Shown: positions 1 through 6,468 of the stretch, piece after piece
How positions within the stretch are numbered: position 1 is the stretch's first letter
Layout of the letters: the number at the start of each line of letters is the position of its first letter
Origin: an uncultured candidate division Zixibacteria bacterium
GTDB lineage: Bacteria; Zixibacteria; MSB-5A5; GN15; FEB-12
Reading direction: 5' to 3'
Length of the DNA stretch: 6,590 nt
Assembly: GCA_913009765.1 (NCBI GenBank)
Contig: CAJVYT010000249.1
Span: 1 to 6,590, forward strand
The notes under the pieces: generated by a model
The model's database searches: none
The model's input: the letters and a program-made list of their open reading frames with translations, nothing else
What the model was told of the DNA's origin: nothing
Position numbers and translations under genes: made by a program

Positions 1-137
1 GGGTCTGTGCGGAGTCGCAGCTCTGTCTCTTCAGTATTCTTCCGACAGCTTCGTTTCTATCACATGTATCCTGCCTTTTTTTATTTTGTTTTTTCTTTTT
101 TTTTCTGTTTTTTTTCTTCTTTTTATTTTTTTTTTTT
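1..137. other. Sequencing noise and poly-T beyond the adapter (not genomic)
   Basis: From about 78 to 137 the sequence is almost pure T with scattered C, G and A, ending in a 13-base T run that abuts the adapter at 138. Positions 1-77 are mixed sequence without any recognisable gene. Read on the minus strand the order is genomic insert, adapter complement, poly-A, then degraded sequence, which is the known pattern when an Illumina read runs off the end of a short template. An open frame across this stretch (7-204) ends in MIRRPPRSTLFPYTTLFRS, the translation of the adapter, so it is not a real protein. I infer that the whole stretch is artefactual; positions 1-77 are the least certain part. 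Confidence 0.88.
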
Positions 138-195
138 AATGATACGGCGACCACCGAGATCTACACTCTTTCCCTACACGACGCTCTTCCGATCT
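138..195 (+). other. Illumina TruSeq universal (P5) adapter left in the assembly
   Basis: The 58 bases starting AATGATACGGCGACCACCGA and ending GACGCTCTTCCGATCT match the TruSeq universal adapter over its full length with no mismatch that I can see. This is synthetic DNA, so genomic sequence begins only at 196. Its orientation, with the ligation end (GATCT) touching the insert, is what read-through from the opposite strand gives. Anything to the left of 196 should be ignored in gene calling, and the contig should be regarded as truncated at this point. Confidence 0.98.
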
Positions 196-336
196 CACTA
201 TTAATTGGAATATGTTTCCCCTTTTTCTTCATAGGCATAGTTTTCTAATATACGTCATCGTATTCTCGATCCCCACCATGCGGCTGGATGAGCTGGGGGA
301 TATCTTTTGGGTTTGGCATCGTGTGCTGTCCCCTTT
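196..336 (-). other. Downstream flank of cas7c, no recognisable gene (cas4 expected)
   Basis: In canonical type I-C operons cas4, cas1 and cas2 follow cas7. Here a 24-codon frame runs from ATG at 319 to TAG at 245, beginning MPNPKDIPQLIQPHGG, with a possible AAGGGGA ribosome binding site about ten bases upstream. A second minus-strand frame opens at ATG 238 (MPMKKKGKHIPINS) and is still open at 196, where the adapter begins. Neither shows the usual Cas4 beginning (a Ser-Gly-Ile/Leu-Gln-His-Phe motif and a Cys). The stretch could be a short intergenic region, a broken cas4, or sequence with errors close to the contig end. An inverted repeat (269-274 with 296-301) has a 21-base loop and no T-run, so I do not call a terminator. 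Confidence 0.4.
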
Positions 337-1425
337 TTAAAATTTAATATCCAGCGTTACTCCCTGCGGAACGCCAGCACTGTCGACGTTCACAGCATAG
401 TCTGAAAATAACCTTGCTGGTCTATCGCTTCCGTTTGTTCGAGACACAGCTACAAGATCAAAAAGTTTGTGTGCCGGAGCATTGCCAAGCATGCTATCGT
501 GTTTAAAAACGATCAACTTCTGAGCATGCATCCCAGTCCGAGCAGCAGCGGGGTCTTGATCAAACATATTCAGTAGCGCAGACCACAACAGTTCCAAATC
601 ATCTTCTAAAAAATTAGTCTGCCTTGATAGATGTGCAGAAATATATCCGTGAACACGATACAACCCATAGGGAACAATTGATTTTCGAGCACCTAACCCT
701 TTTTGATCAGGATCATCTACACTTACTGCAGCAGTTCGTGACATTGGTATTTCTTTCCCCACAATTGAATCAATGCTTTCCGCAAATCCAAATTGAACAG
801 GCCCTCTAATCTGTCCGCATCGCATATCGCCAGTGGACATAACTGCTCCAAACGTGCGAACATCAAAAAAGTTTTTACACATCCACTGTGCCGCTTTTTT
901 TTCTTTTGAATCAATGAACAGTTCACGGAGCTTTGATTTTGCGGCGGGCGATATCAGTTTCTTATTCTCGGCATCTTCTTTTTTCTTTTTCTCTTTCAGC
1001 TTTTTCACATCTTTCTCCGTTTCTTCCAGTTCAGATAAAGACAAGAGCAAGCATGGACGCTCGCCCTCATTATTAGAAAAAATAATTCCATCGGGATATG
1101 CTTCAAATGTTTCAAATTCAGCTGCCAAATCTTCAGGAACGATCATCTGTATCTTCTCATTTTCAATCGCCAAATGTGCGCGCTTATGATGCTCAGAAAG
1201 AAACGCGCCTTCTCTCACATGAATTTCATAAGGAGCCTGGTTGTTTTTCGTTATATCAACATAGTTTCTAATCTTTCGTTTCAAGCAAACATCCGTAACT
1301 AATCCTTTCCCTGTTTCATAGTCCTGACGAGGTGCATTCCCTGCATCTGGGTCCCCATTTGGATTTCCGTTTTTTACATCAAACAGATAAACAAATTCAT
1401 ATCGATTTTTGATAACTTCACTCAT
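337..1425 (-). CDS. cas7c: Cas7c (Csd2), type I-C Cascade backbone subunit, enlarged
   Basis: Cas7 of type I-C (Csd2/Csh2 family) polymerises along the crRNA spacer as the backbone of Cascade in the cytoplasm. The 362-residue product shows the hallmark N-terminus with NGNPNGDPDAGN at 19-30 and GLVTDVCLKRKIRNYV at 41-56. Further family blocks are CKNFFDVRTFGAVMSTG at 183-199, GQIRGPVQFGF at 204-214, SIVPYGLYRVHGYISAHL at 249-266, and LLWSALLNMFD plus KLIVFKHDSMLGNAPAHK at 279-320. The family is usually about 280-300 residues. The excess lies between roughly 100 and 180, which includes the Lys/Glu-rich stretch 132-157. The start is ATG at 1425, with AAGGAG at 1438-1433 seven bases upstream. It overlaps the cas8c stop as ATGA, so translation is probably coupled. 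It is the last recognisable gene before the contig end. Confidence 0.97.
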   Translation of the reverse strand: MSEVIKNRYEFVYLFDVKNGNPNGDPDAGNAPRQDYETGKGLVTDVCLKRKIRNYVDITKNNQAPYEIHVREGAFLSEHHKRAHLAIENEKIQMIVPEDLAAEFETFEAYPDGIIFSNNEGERPCLLLSLSELEETEKDVKKLKEKKKKEDAENKKLISPAAKSKLRELFIDSKEKKAAQWMCKNFFDVRTFGAVMSTGDMRCGQIRGPVQFGFAESIDSIVGKEIPMSRTAAVSVDDPDQKGLGARKSIVPYGLYRVHGYISAHLSRQTNFLEDDLELLWSALLNMFDQDPAAARTGMHAQKLIVFKHDSMLGNAPAHKLFDLVAVSRTNGSDRPARLFSDYAVNVDSAGVPQGVTLDIKF

Positions 1426-1934
1426 TGGTTTTCTCCTTTTTCTTCAGTTGAATTTTCTGGATCATTTTCCTTCTTTCCCCACAAATATGCACGGGAAACA
1501 TCGGAATATTCGTTATTCCAGATATCCCGTTCTTCGCTTGTCATCCATAGCCATTTGCGCATTTGATGGTATCCCAAAACAAACATTCCTTGTTGTTCTT
1601 GGGAAAGATATGCAGGAAATCCATTCTCATAGACGACTTTCGGATCTTCTGTTTTTTTCAAAGAAACATCAAACTGGCTGCAAATTTGGTCAATTAACCG
1701 CTCCAAATTAAATATTTGTCTTTTGTTTTTTGTTTCATCTTTAGCCTTGCGGGCGTGATGCCGCGCATTCCTGAGCAAACTTCCAAATACGCTTTTGGGA
1801 GACGCGGAAGCCCCAGAGAAATAACGATCAACAATACTCGCATTAACACTCCCCATGGCCTCTGTCTGTAGTTTTTCCAATACGGACATAAGTTGTCCGA
1901 GCAAATACCCTTTATCCGCACAATTTGGATTCAT
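1422..1934 (-). CDS. cas11c: Predicted Cas11c small subunit, translated from inside cas8c
   Basis: In studied type I-C systems the Cascade small subunit Cas11 has no gene of its own and is made from an internal start near the 3' end of cas8c. Here Met481 of Cas8c (ATG 1934-1932, in frame) is preceded by AAAAGGAGGTG, a near-perfect Shine-Dalgarno sequence, nine bases away. Such a signal is not needed for Cas8c itself. The product would be 170 residues, starting MNPNCADKGYLLGQL. It contains the helix-rich block with LEKLQTEA, IVDRYFSGASASPKSVF and FPAYLSQEQQGMFVLGYHQ that forms the C-terminal domain of Csd1 proteins. It shares the cas8c stop, which overlaps the cas7c start. The sequence shows the site directly; that it is used is inferred from the family. 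The extreme C-terminus is acidic and probably disordered. Confidence 0.75.
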   Translation of the reverse strand: MNPNCADKGYLLGQLMSVLEKLQTEAMGSVNASIVDRYFSGASASPKSVFGSLLRNARHHARKAKDETKNKRQIFNLERLIDQICSQFDVSLKKTEDPKVVYENGFPAYLSQEQQGMFVLGYHQMRKWLWMTSEERDIWNNEYSDVSRAYLWGKKENDPENSTEEKGENQ

Positions 1935-3374
1935 TCTTTCTGACACCTCCTTTTGTTTTGATTCTTTCCGATGTTTTCGATTTAGATATGCTTTAATGAT
2001 CGCCGCTCGGGCATCGTTCCAATTTTTATACACCCAACCCTTTTTCTCGTCGCTCTCCTTCCCCAATTCAGCCCTATAACGCAAAATTGCCCGGCTAAAT
2101 GCCGGTTGTGGAAACAATAGTTTTTTGTCAATTGATGCCCGGTAGAACTGTGCGCTGATCGCAGAAGGGATGCCTTCTTTCCGGCGGTCTTTAGGGTCAG
2201 CAAGTGACTCAAGCAATAAAGGTAACGAAAAGCTTTCAGGATGTTTTCCCTTTTTTGGAGCAGGGCAACACCGCTCAATTCTCAAGTCTGCAAAATATTG
2301 TGCCAAACTATCCACTACATGCTGTGTGTTCGACTCTATCCAATCCCGCACAGTTGCCCGTCCCTGGCCGCCAGATAAGACCAACGAGTAGAATTCATCC
2401 GGCTTGTCCAACTTATAGGGAATGCCTTTCCAAAGGCTTTTATACATCTCGGCAACCTGCTCCGGCTTTGCTTCTACCTTTGCTTCATCCACCTCAATGG
2501 CCAAACCGAAGGAATCAGACAACACACTTTTGGACCGTGTCCAATAACAAACCACCGTATCAGTGCTTAAATGTACATTTTGTTTTGATAAGGTCTGATT
2601 CGGGTCTTGCGGGTCGGGGTAATTGGGATGCAAAAGACGGTTTAAAGCTGTCATGGCAAAATCGGAAGATTTCTCACAGATCACAGCATTGGCAGCTTCC
2701 TTCCAGCCATAGCTTTCAAAAGCGGATTTATTGCAAGGCGCTAAAGCTATGTCTCTCACTTTCTTTTGAGGTACATTTTTCAGTTTTTTATGCTTCTTGG
2801 CAGGCGTGCAGAATGCTCCAGTAATGAGGCATATGGAATCTTCTTTCGCTCTATGGCTATTCGCATGGAGTTTTCTCCAATATTCAACAATAGCCGGCCT
2901 CTCATGAACAAATAACTCTTCCGTCTGATAAGAAAAAACAATCAAGTCATTTCCTTTCATTTTCGGCTCAGGAGGAATGTCCAACTGGATACTACCTCTA
3001 TTTATATTTCTTAAAAAACGGCCAATGCTGACTGCAGCAACATCTTTTGTTTTATGCCCGCATAAGATTATTTTTGATGCAAACATGCGGAGACGTTTTT
3101 TGCATACAGAAATGTCATATTTATCGATAGGAAAAGATTTACCCAAAACATATAAAGGATTGTCTGCAAAAAACTCTGCGGGGGGACAGTTCCCTGAACG
3201 ACTAGTTAATCTTTTTGGAACTGACTTAGGCACATTGTTAACCATCTTTTCAATCCCCAAAGACTGTCCATTCTCTCCCACTCGAATCACCCACGCAACC
3301 GGCTTAATTTCAAAATCAGGATCAGGAACAAGGCCTTCCCTTTGTGCTAAATCATAAAGGGCTTTCAATATCAT
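1422..3374 (-). CDS. cas8c: Cas8c (Csd1), type I-C Cascade large subunit
   Basis: Cas8c is the large subunit of type I-C Cascade; in characterised systems it recognises the PAM and helps position target DNA. The 650-residue protein has the Csd1 beginning MILKALYDLAQREGL at 1-15, then CLITGAF at 182-188 and the family block SAFESYGWKEAANAVICEK at 218-235 with ALNRLLHP at 243-250. FYSLVLSGGQGRATVRDW occupies 328-345. A C-terminal helical part begins near 481 with YLLGQLMSVLEKLQ at 490-503, DRYFSGASASPKSVFGSLLR at 516-535 and FPAYLSQEQQGMFVLGYHQMR at 586-606. A basic patch (KKHKKLKNVPQKK, 193-205) may contact nucleic acid. The length is a little above the usual 570-620. The start at 3374 lies inside the 3' end of cas5c (23-base overlap) and has AGAGGTG four bases upstream. 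The 3' part probably doubles as cas11c. Confidence 0.96.
   Translation of the reverse strand: MILKALYDLAQREGLVPDPDFEIKPVAWVIRVGENGQSLGIEKMVNNVPKSVPKRLTSRSGNCPPAEFFADNPLYVLGKSFPIDKYDISVCKKRLRMFASKIILCGHKTKDVAAVSIGRFLRNINRGSIQLDIPPEPKMKGNDLIVFSYQTEELFVHERPAIVEYWRKLHANSHRAKEDSICLITGAFCTPAKKHKKLKNVPQKKVRDIALAPCNKSAFESYGWKEAANAVICEKSSDFAMTALNRLLHPNYPDPQDPNQTLSKQNVHLSTDTVVCYWTRSKSVLSDSFGLAIEVDEAKVEAKPEQVAEMYKSLWKGIPYKLDKPDEFYSLVLSGGQGRATVRDWIESNTQHVVDSLAQYFADLRIERCCPAPKKGKHPESFSLPLLLESLADPKDRRKEGIPSAISAQFYRASIDKKLLFPQPAFSRAILRYRAELGKESDEKKGWVYKNWNDARAAIIKAYLNRKHRKESKQKEVSERMNPNCADKGYLLGQLMSVLEKLQTEAMGSVNASIVDRYFSGASASPKSVFGSLLRNARHHARKAKDETKNKRQIFNLERLIDQICSQFDVSLKKTEDPKVVYENGFPAYLSQEQQGMFVLGYHQMRKWLWMTSEERDIWNNEYSDVSRAYLWGKKENDPENSTEEKGENQ
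1944..1954 (-). promoter_or_regulatory. Internal ribosome binding site for cas11c within cas8c
   Basis: On the minus strand the sequence reads AAAAGGAGGTG, complementary to the 3' end of 16S rRNA over most of its length. It is followed by nine bases (TCAGAAAGA) and ATG at 1934. It is a stronger match than the site before cas8c itself (AGAGGTG at 3385-3379, four bases before its ATG), and it lies in the middle of an uninterrupted coding region. It marks the beginning of the C-terminal small-subunit domain. Confidence 0.8.
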
Positions 3375-4068
3375 ATGACACCTCTTCCCGACCGATTGGA
3401 TGCAGTGGAATATTCATTTTTCCATTTTTCATTATTGCATTAAAAAAAAGTGGCGTGTTTTGCCGGTCCTCACCACCAAACTCAATATCCCAAAGCATAA
3501 TTCCAAGTTCTTTGGATATAGAAATTGACTGCTCTTCTGGCTTTCCTATAGAAGGAAGAATTTCAGCAATACACTCCCGGCAGCCGAAATAGGGCTGGTG
3601 AAAATGCTGCCCTTTTTTCACCCGTCGGGTAAACATATCAACAAATTTATAAATATTGTCCTCTGCTCCAGCTCTCTCGGTGAGCGTAAAAAAAGCCTCG
3701 AACTGATAATCCACATTCCGTAAAGCCACAGTATTTCTCTGCGCCCTGTCAGTCTCTACATTTATACCATATATCCCGTGCGTAAATTCTCTCATGCCGC
3801 AGTCCATCATCTGCTTTGAAGGAATTATACTTTTATTGTTCAGTTCATTTCGCTTCATTGCAGTAAGGGATATTTCATTGAACACATAGATACGCTCCAC
3901 GTGCCATTGAATGGCTGGCTTCCAGCAAATAGCTTCAAATATTCCGCGAACAGATGAAGGGGTTGGAACTTCATAACTCACCCGTTCTGTTTTAAGTTCA
4001 GGCCGCGTAAATATAGCCAGCGGGCCTTTTGCCCGAAGGCTTAATGTCGGTCCTCTTCGTTTTTTCAT
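3352..4068 (-). CDS. cas5c: Cas5c (Cas5d), pre-crRNA endonuclease and Cascade subunit
   Basis: In type I-C, which lacks Cas6, Cas5 cleaves the CRISPR repeat and stays bound to the 5' handle of the crRNA in Cascade. The 238-residue product has the family length and motifs: AIFTRPELKTERVSYEVPTP at 18-37, SVRGIFEAICWKPAIQWHVE at 39-58, a conserved RNE at 73-75, RNTVALRNVDYQFEAFFTLT at 111-130, MFTRRVKKGQHFHQPYFGCREC at 145-166 and LGIMLWDIEF at 188-197. Against the residues reported as catalytic in Bacillus halodurans Cas5d (Tyr46, Lys116, His117), my by-eye alignment gives Cys48, Lys141 and Phe142, so only the lysine is kept. The start is ATG 4068, with AGGAGG at 4078-4073. It lies 18 bases after cas3, and its 3' end overlaps cas8c by 23 bases. 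Confidence 0.96.
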   Translation of the reverse strand: MKKRRGPTLSLRAKGPLAIFTRPELKTERVSYEVPTPSSVRGIFEAICWKPAIQWHVERIYVFNEISLTAMKRNELNNKSIIPSKQMMDCGMREFTHGIYGINVETDRAQRNTVALRNVDYQFEAFFTLTERAGAEDNIYKFVDMFTRRVKKGQHFHQPYFGCRECIAEILPSIGKPEEQSISISKELGIMLWDIEFGGEDRQNTPLFFNAIMKNGKMNIPLHPIGREEVSYDIESPL

Positions 4069-4086
4069 AGTTCCTCCTTTTTAGGC

Positions 4087-6291
4087 TTATACATTAAATT
4101 TTGAATAATCAGGAAAAAGATTTTCTTCTGACACAACCAAACCAAATCGCTCATCATAAAGTCGTTCATATGGTGAAGTTAAATAAAAAAACGATTTCTC
4201 ATGTATGGATCCAAGCGCGCCAACCTTATTCAATGCCTCGAACTCCTGAGAATATATCTGAACAATAAAGGGTTGCATCGACCTGAAGTCATCTTGTGAT
4301 GGTTTAAATTTCTCACGAATAATGTCCAGTTTGTTATATGCGTCATTATAAGGAACAACGACAGGATATGTGGCATTGTCAATCATACGAAAACGCTTTG
4401 CGACTTCAGGAAAATCCAGACTTGCACGGGCATTTTGAACCCCTGCCCCATCCAGTTGAACACCTGAATAAAAGAGGCGAAAGTATGTATCGTAAATAGC
4501 AGGGGACATTAAATCCAAAGAGCCATCATCGCCCCGTAAAACGCCGTCAGATTCACTGGAATTAAGTAAACTTTCCGTAATACCCTTTCCTAAGCGCAAA
4601 ACTCCCACCGGAGGTTCTGTCGGGGCCCGAAAGACAATTAGACGACCTCCATTAACATCTTTGCCTTCACGGTTACAACGCCCTGCCGTCTGTGAAATAC
4701 TGTCCAGACCGGCTAATGCCCTGAAAACTACAGGGAAGTCAATATCTACACCTGCCTCGATTAACTGGGTACTTACTAATCGAACAGTCGAAGATTCATT
4801 GTCCAACAACTCTTTTACTTTTCTAAGAACATCCTTTCGGTGAGAAGGGCACATTGATGCCGAAAGATGATAAGTATTCTCAGGCAGAAAACCAGCAAGC
4901 ATTCGAGCATCCTTACGCTTATGTGTGACCACTAAAACACGTTGCATATCTTCTTTTATGATACGTTCGGAAATATCGGCATACTCCATTGCTCTACTCG
5001 TTTCCCATTCTATGTTCACACGAGCTAAATCTTGCGACAACTTCATTGTGTCTGGAATAATTTCTTTTACCTTATCCAATCCACATACAAATGATTTGCG
5101 CTTTTTTAAGGCTGGCTGAGTTGCTGTCGAAAGGACAACCGAACAACCATAATGTTCTCGCAATTCCCGTATTGCATCCAATATCGGATACAGCAGCTCC
5201 GGAGGCAGTGATTGCACTTCGTCTAACATAATGACACTTCTGGAAATGTTATGGAGTTTTCGAAGTTTAGAATTTTTGTTTGCGTACAACGATTCGAAAA
5301 ATTGAACATTCGTTGTGACAATGATAGGCGCATCCCAATTCTCTGATGCCAGACGATTTCTTTCTGTATCTTTCGCAGGATCAATATTTGAGTGATGCTG
5401 AATTACGTTTTCGCGCCCAAAAACCTCTGCGTACACAGATGCATTTTGTTCGATAATGCTTGTATAAGGGATCACAACAATTACACGTTTCATCTTATTT
5501 TCTACAGCATGATTTAAAGCAAAAGACATCCCGGAAAGTGTTTTCCCGCCTCCTGTTGGTACCGTTAATGAAAAATATCCTGTATTGGTTATTGCAGACT
5601 CTCTACAAGCATTCAGCACATTTTTTCTTTGAGCATTGACTGGTGTCCATTTGTTTTTTTTAGCTTCAGAAACTTTTGCATCAATATATCGATCCAACTC
5701 ATCTCTAAGTTTATTAATCAAAGAAAAATCCGGTCTTTCTGGTGCATCCTGATCCCGTTTTTCAGCATCAAGCCAATCAGCATCAACCAGACAGGAATGA
5801 AGCATTCGTATCCAGAATTCCAAGCTTCTCTTCCACTCATTTATTTCCTTTTTATCAGCAGTATCAGAGGGAGGAATCAACCACTCAGGCCACTCAGGAA
5901 GTTTTTTGTTCAACAAATCATTCGGCGCATTTTTAATAGCATCCTGCACCAATTGTGTTGCACTAACCAATCGTTTTCTGAGAGTTTCGCTATTTTGCAA
6001 TCCGGTATGGTGACAAGTAATTGTAAGCTGTAAGGCCAATTTACGAAGAGGGTCGTCAAATTGATCTGTTGCGTATCGCCCTCCTACAACGGCATGCTCA
6101 ATACGCTGCTCATCTTCAAGCATATATCGCTGGAACGCCTCCATAAACTTTCCCAAGTCATGCCAGTCACCTAATAATGAGCCCCATGATTCACACCCAA
6201 ATTCTTTGGAAAACAAAGATGCATTATTCCTGACACCGGCAATATGCGTTATTAACTTTTGGCTCTTGTTTCCATCAGCATAAAAATCCAT
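4087..6291 (-). CDS. cas3: Cas3, HD nuclease-helicase of type I-C CRISPR interference
   Basis: Cas3 is recruited to target-bound Cascade, unwinds DNA 3'-5' with ATP and degrades it with its HD nuclease. The 734-residue product has a complete set of HD-type ligand motifs: His16 (THIAGV), His44-Asp45 (WHDLGKF), His66 (EHAVVGG), His94-His95 (CHHTGL) and Asp170/Asp172 (LVDADWLD). Helicase motifs follow: Walker A VPTGGGKT at 244-251, motif Ic region TTNVQFFESL at 326-335, DEVQ at 357-360, STATQ at 388-392 and motif VI QTAGRCNREG at 534-543. A Cas3 C-terminal region completes it, so it looks functional and full length. The start is ATG 6291; a weak purine-rich site (GGGAAAGAGAGA) precedes it, inside the preceding frame. 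The N-terminus reads FYADGN where relatives have a Tyr-Ala-His-Ser motif. Immediately upstream, in the same frame, is a second Cas3 N-terminus that ends in TAA. Confidence 0.97.
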   Translation of the reverse strand: MDFYADGNKSQKLITHIAGVRNNASLFSKEFGCESWGSLLGDWHDLGKFMEAFQRYMLEDEQRIEHAVVGGRYATDQFDDPLRKLALQLTITCHHTGLQNSETLRKRLVSATQLVQDAIKNAPNDLLNKKLPEWPEWLIPPSDTADKKEINEWKRSLEFWIRMLHSCLVDADWLDAEKRDQDAPERPDFSLINKLRDELDRYIDAKVSEAKKNKWTPVNAQRKNVLNACRESAITNTGYFSLTVPTGGGKTLSGMSFALNHAVENKMKRVIVVIPYTSIIEQNASVYAEVFGRENVIQHHSNIDPAKDTERNRLASENWDAPIIVTTNVQFFESLYANKNSKLRKLHNISRSVIMLDEVQSLPPELLYPILDAIRELREHYGCSVVLSTATQPALKKRKSFVCGLDKVKEIIPDTMKLSQDLARVNIEWETSRAMEYADISERIIKEDMQRVLVVTHKRKDARMLAGFLPENTYHLSASMCPSHRKDVLRKVKELLDNESSTVRLVSTQLIEAGVDIDFPVVFRALAGLDSISQTAGRCNREGKDVNGGRLIVFRAPTEPPVGVLRLGKGITESLLNSSESDGVLRGDDGSLDLMSPAIYDTYFRLFYSGVQLDGAGVQNARASLDFPEVAKRFRMIDNATYPVVVPYNDAYNKLDIIREKFKPSQDDFRSMQPFIVQIYSQEFEALNKVGALGSIHEKSFFYLTSPYERLYDERFGLVVSEENLFPDYSKFNV

Positions 6292-6468
6292 TTATCTCTC
6301 TTTCCCAAGATCATGCCACAATCCCGCCAGATAAGCCCATTCACCGCATCCGAATTCTTCGGCAAATATCCGGGCAAGCTCAGCAACATTTAACAGATGC
6401 TCATCAAGCGGCTGCCATTCAGAATCTGGCCTTCCTTCCATACTATGTGCAAAATATTTCTGTATCAT
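6292..6468 (-). pseudogene. Truncated cas3 HD-domain N-terminus, abutting and in frame with cas3
   Basis: A 58-codon frame runs from ATG 6468 to TAA 6294-6292. It begins MIQKYFAHSMEGRPDSEW and has QPLDEHLLNVAELARIFAEE at 19-38 and EWAYLAGLWHDLGKER at 43-58. This is the canonical beginning of type I-C Cas3, including the AHS, EHL and HDLGK motifs, but the rest of the HD domain and the helicase are missing. The stop touches the cas3 ATG (TAAATG) in the same frame. The following Cas3 has its own diverged version of this segment (EFGCESWGSLLGDWHDLGKF), so this is not an N-terminal extension and not a recent duplicate. By hand count its GC is about 45%, against about 40% for the first 177 bases of cas3. 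GGAG directly abuts the ATG, which is tight for a ribosome binding site. Most likely it is the stump of an older or replaced cas3. A translated leader peptide that couples cas3 translation is also possible. Confidence 0.85.

Noticed and set aside
7..204. 65-codon plus-strand frame rich in Phe/Tyr and looking like a membrane peptide
   Set aside because: It is the translation of poly-T noise followed by the Illumina adapter, not a gene.
895..902. Run of eight A on the cas7c coding strand as a possible programmed frameshift site
   Set aside because: The -1 frame beyond it encodes nothing recognisable, there is no clear downstream structure, and the zero frame continues into conserved Cas7 sequence.
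833..1189. 118-codon plus-strand frame with Ser/Phe-rich, apparently hydrophobic sequence
   Set aside because: It is the complement of the Lys/Glu-rich part of cas7c; poly-Lys/Glu codons read as Phe/Ser on the other strand.
2204..2824. 206-codon plus-strand open frame
   Set aside because: It lies wholly antisense inside cas8c, has no recognisable motifs or convincing ribosome binding site, and the opposite strand is a clear family member.
5629..6033. 134-codon plus-strand frame opposite the cas3 HD region
   Set aside because: Antisense shadow of cas3, with no family signature and no supporting start signal.
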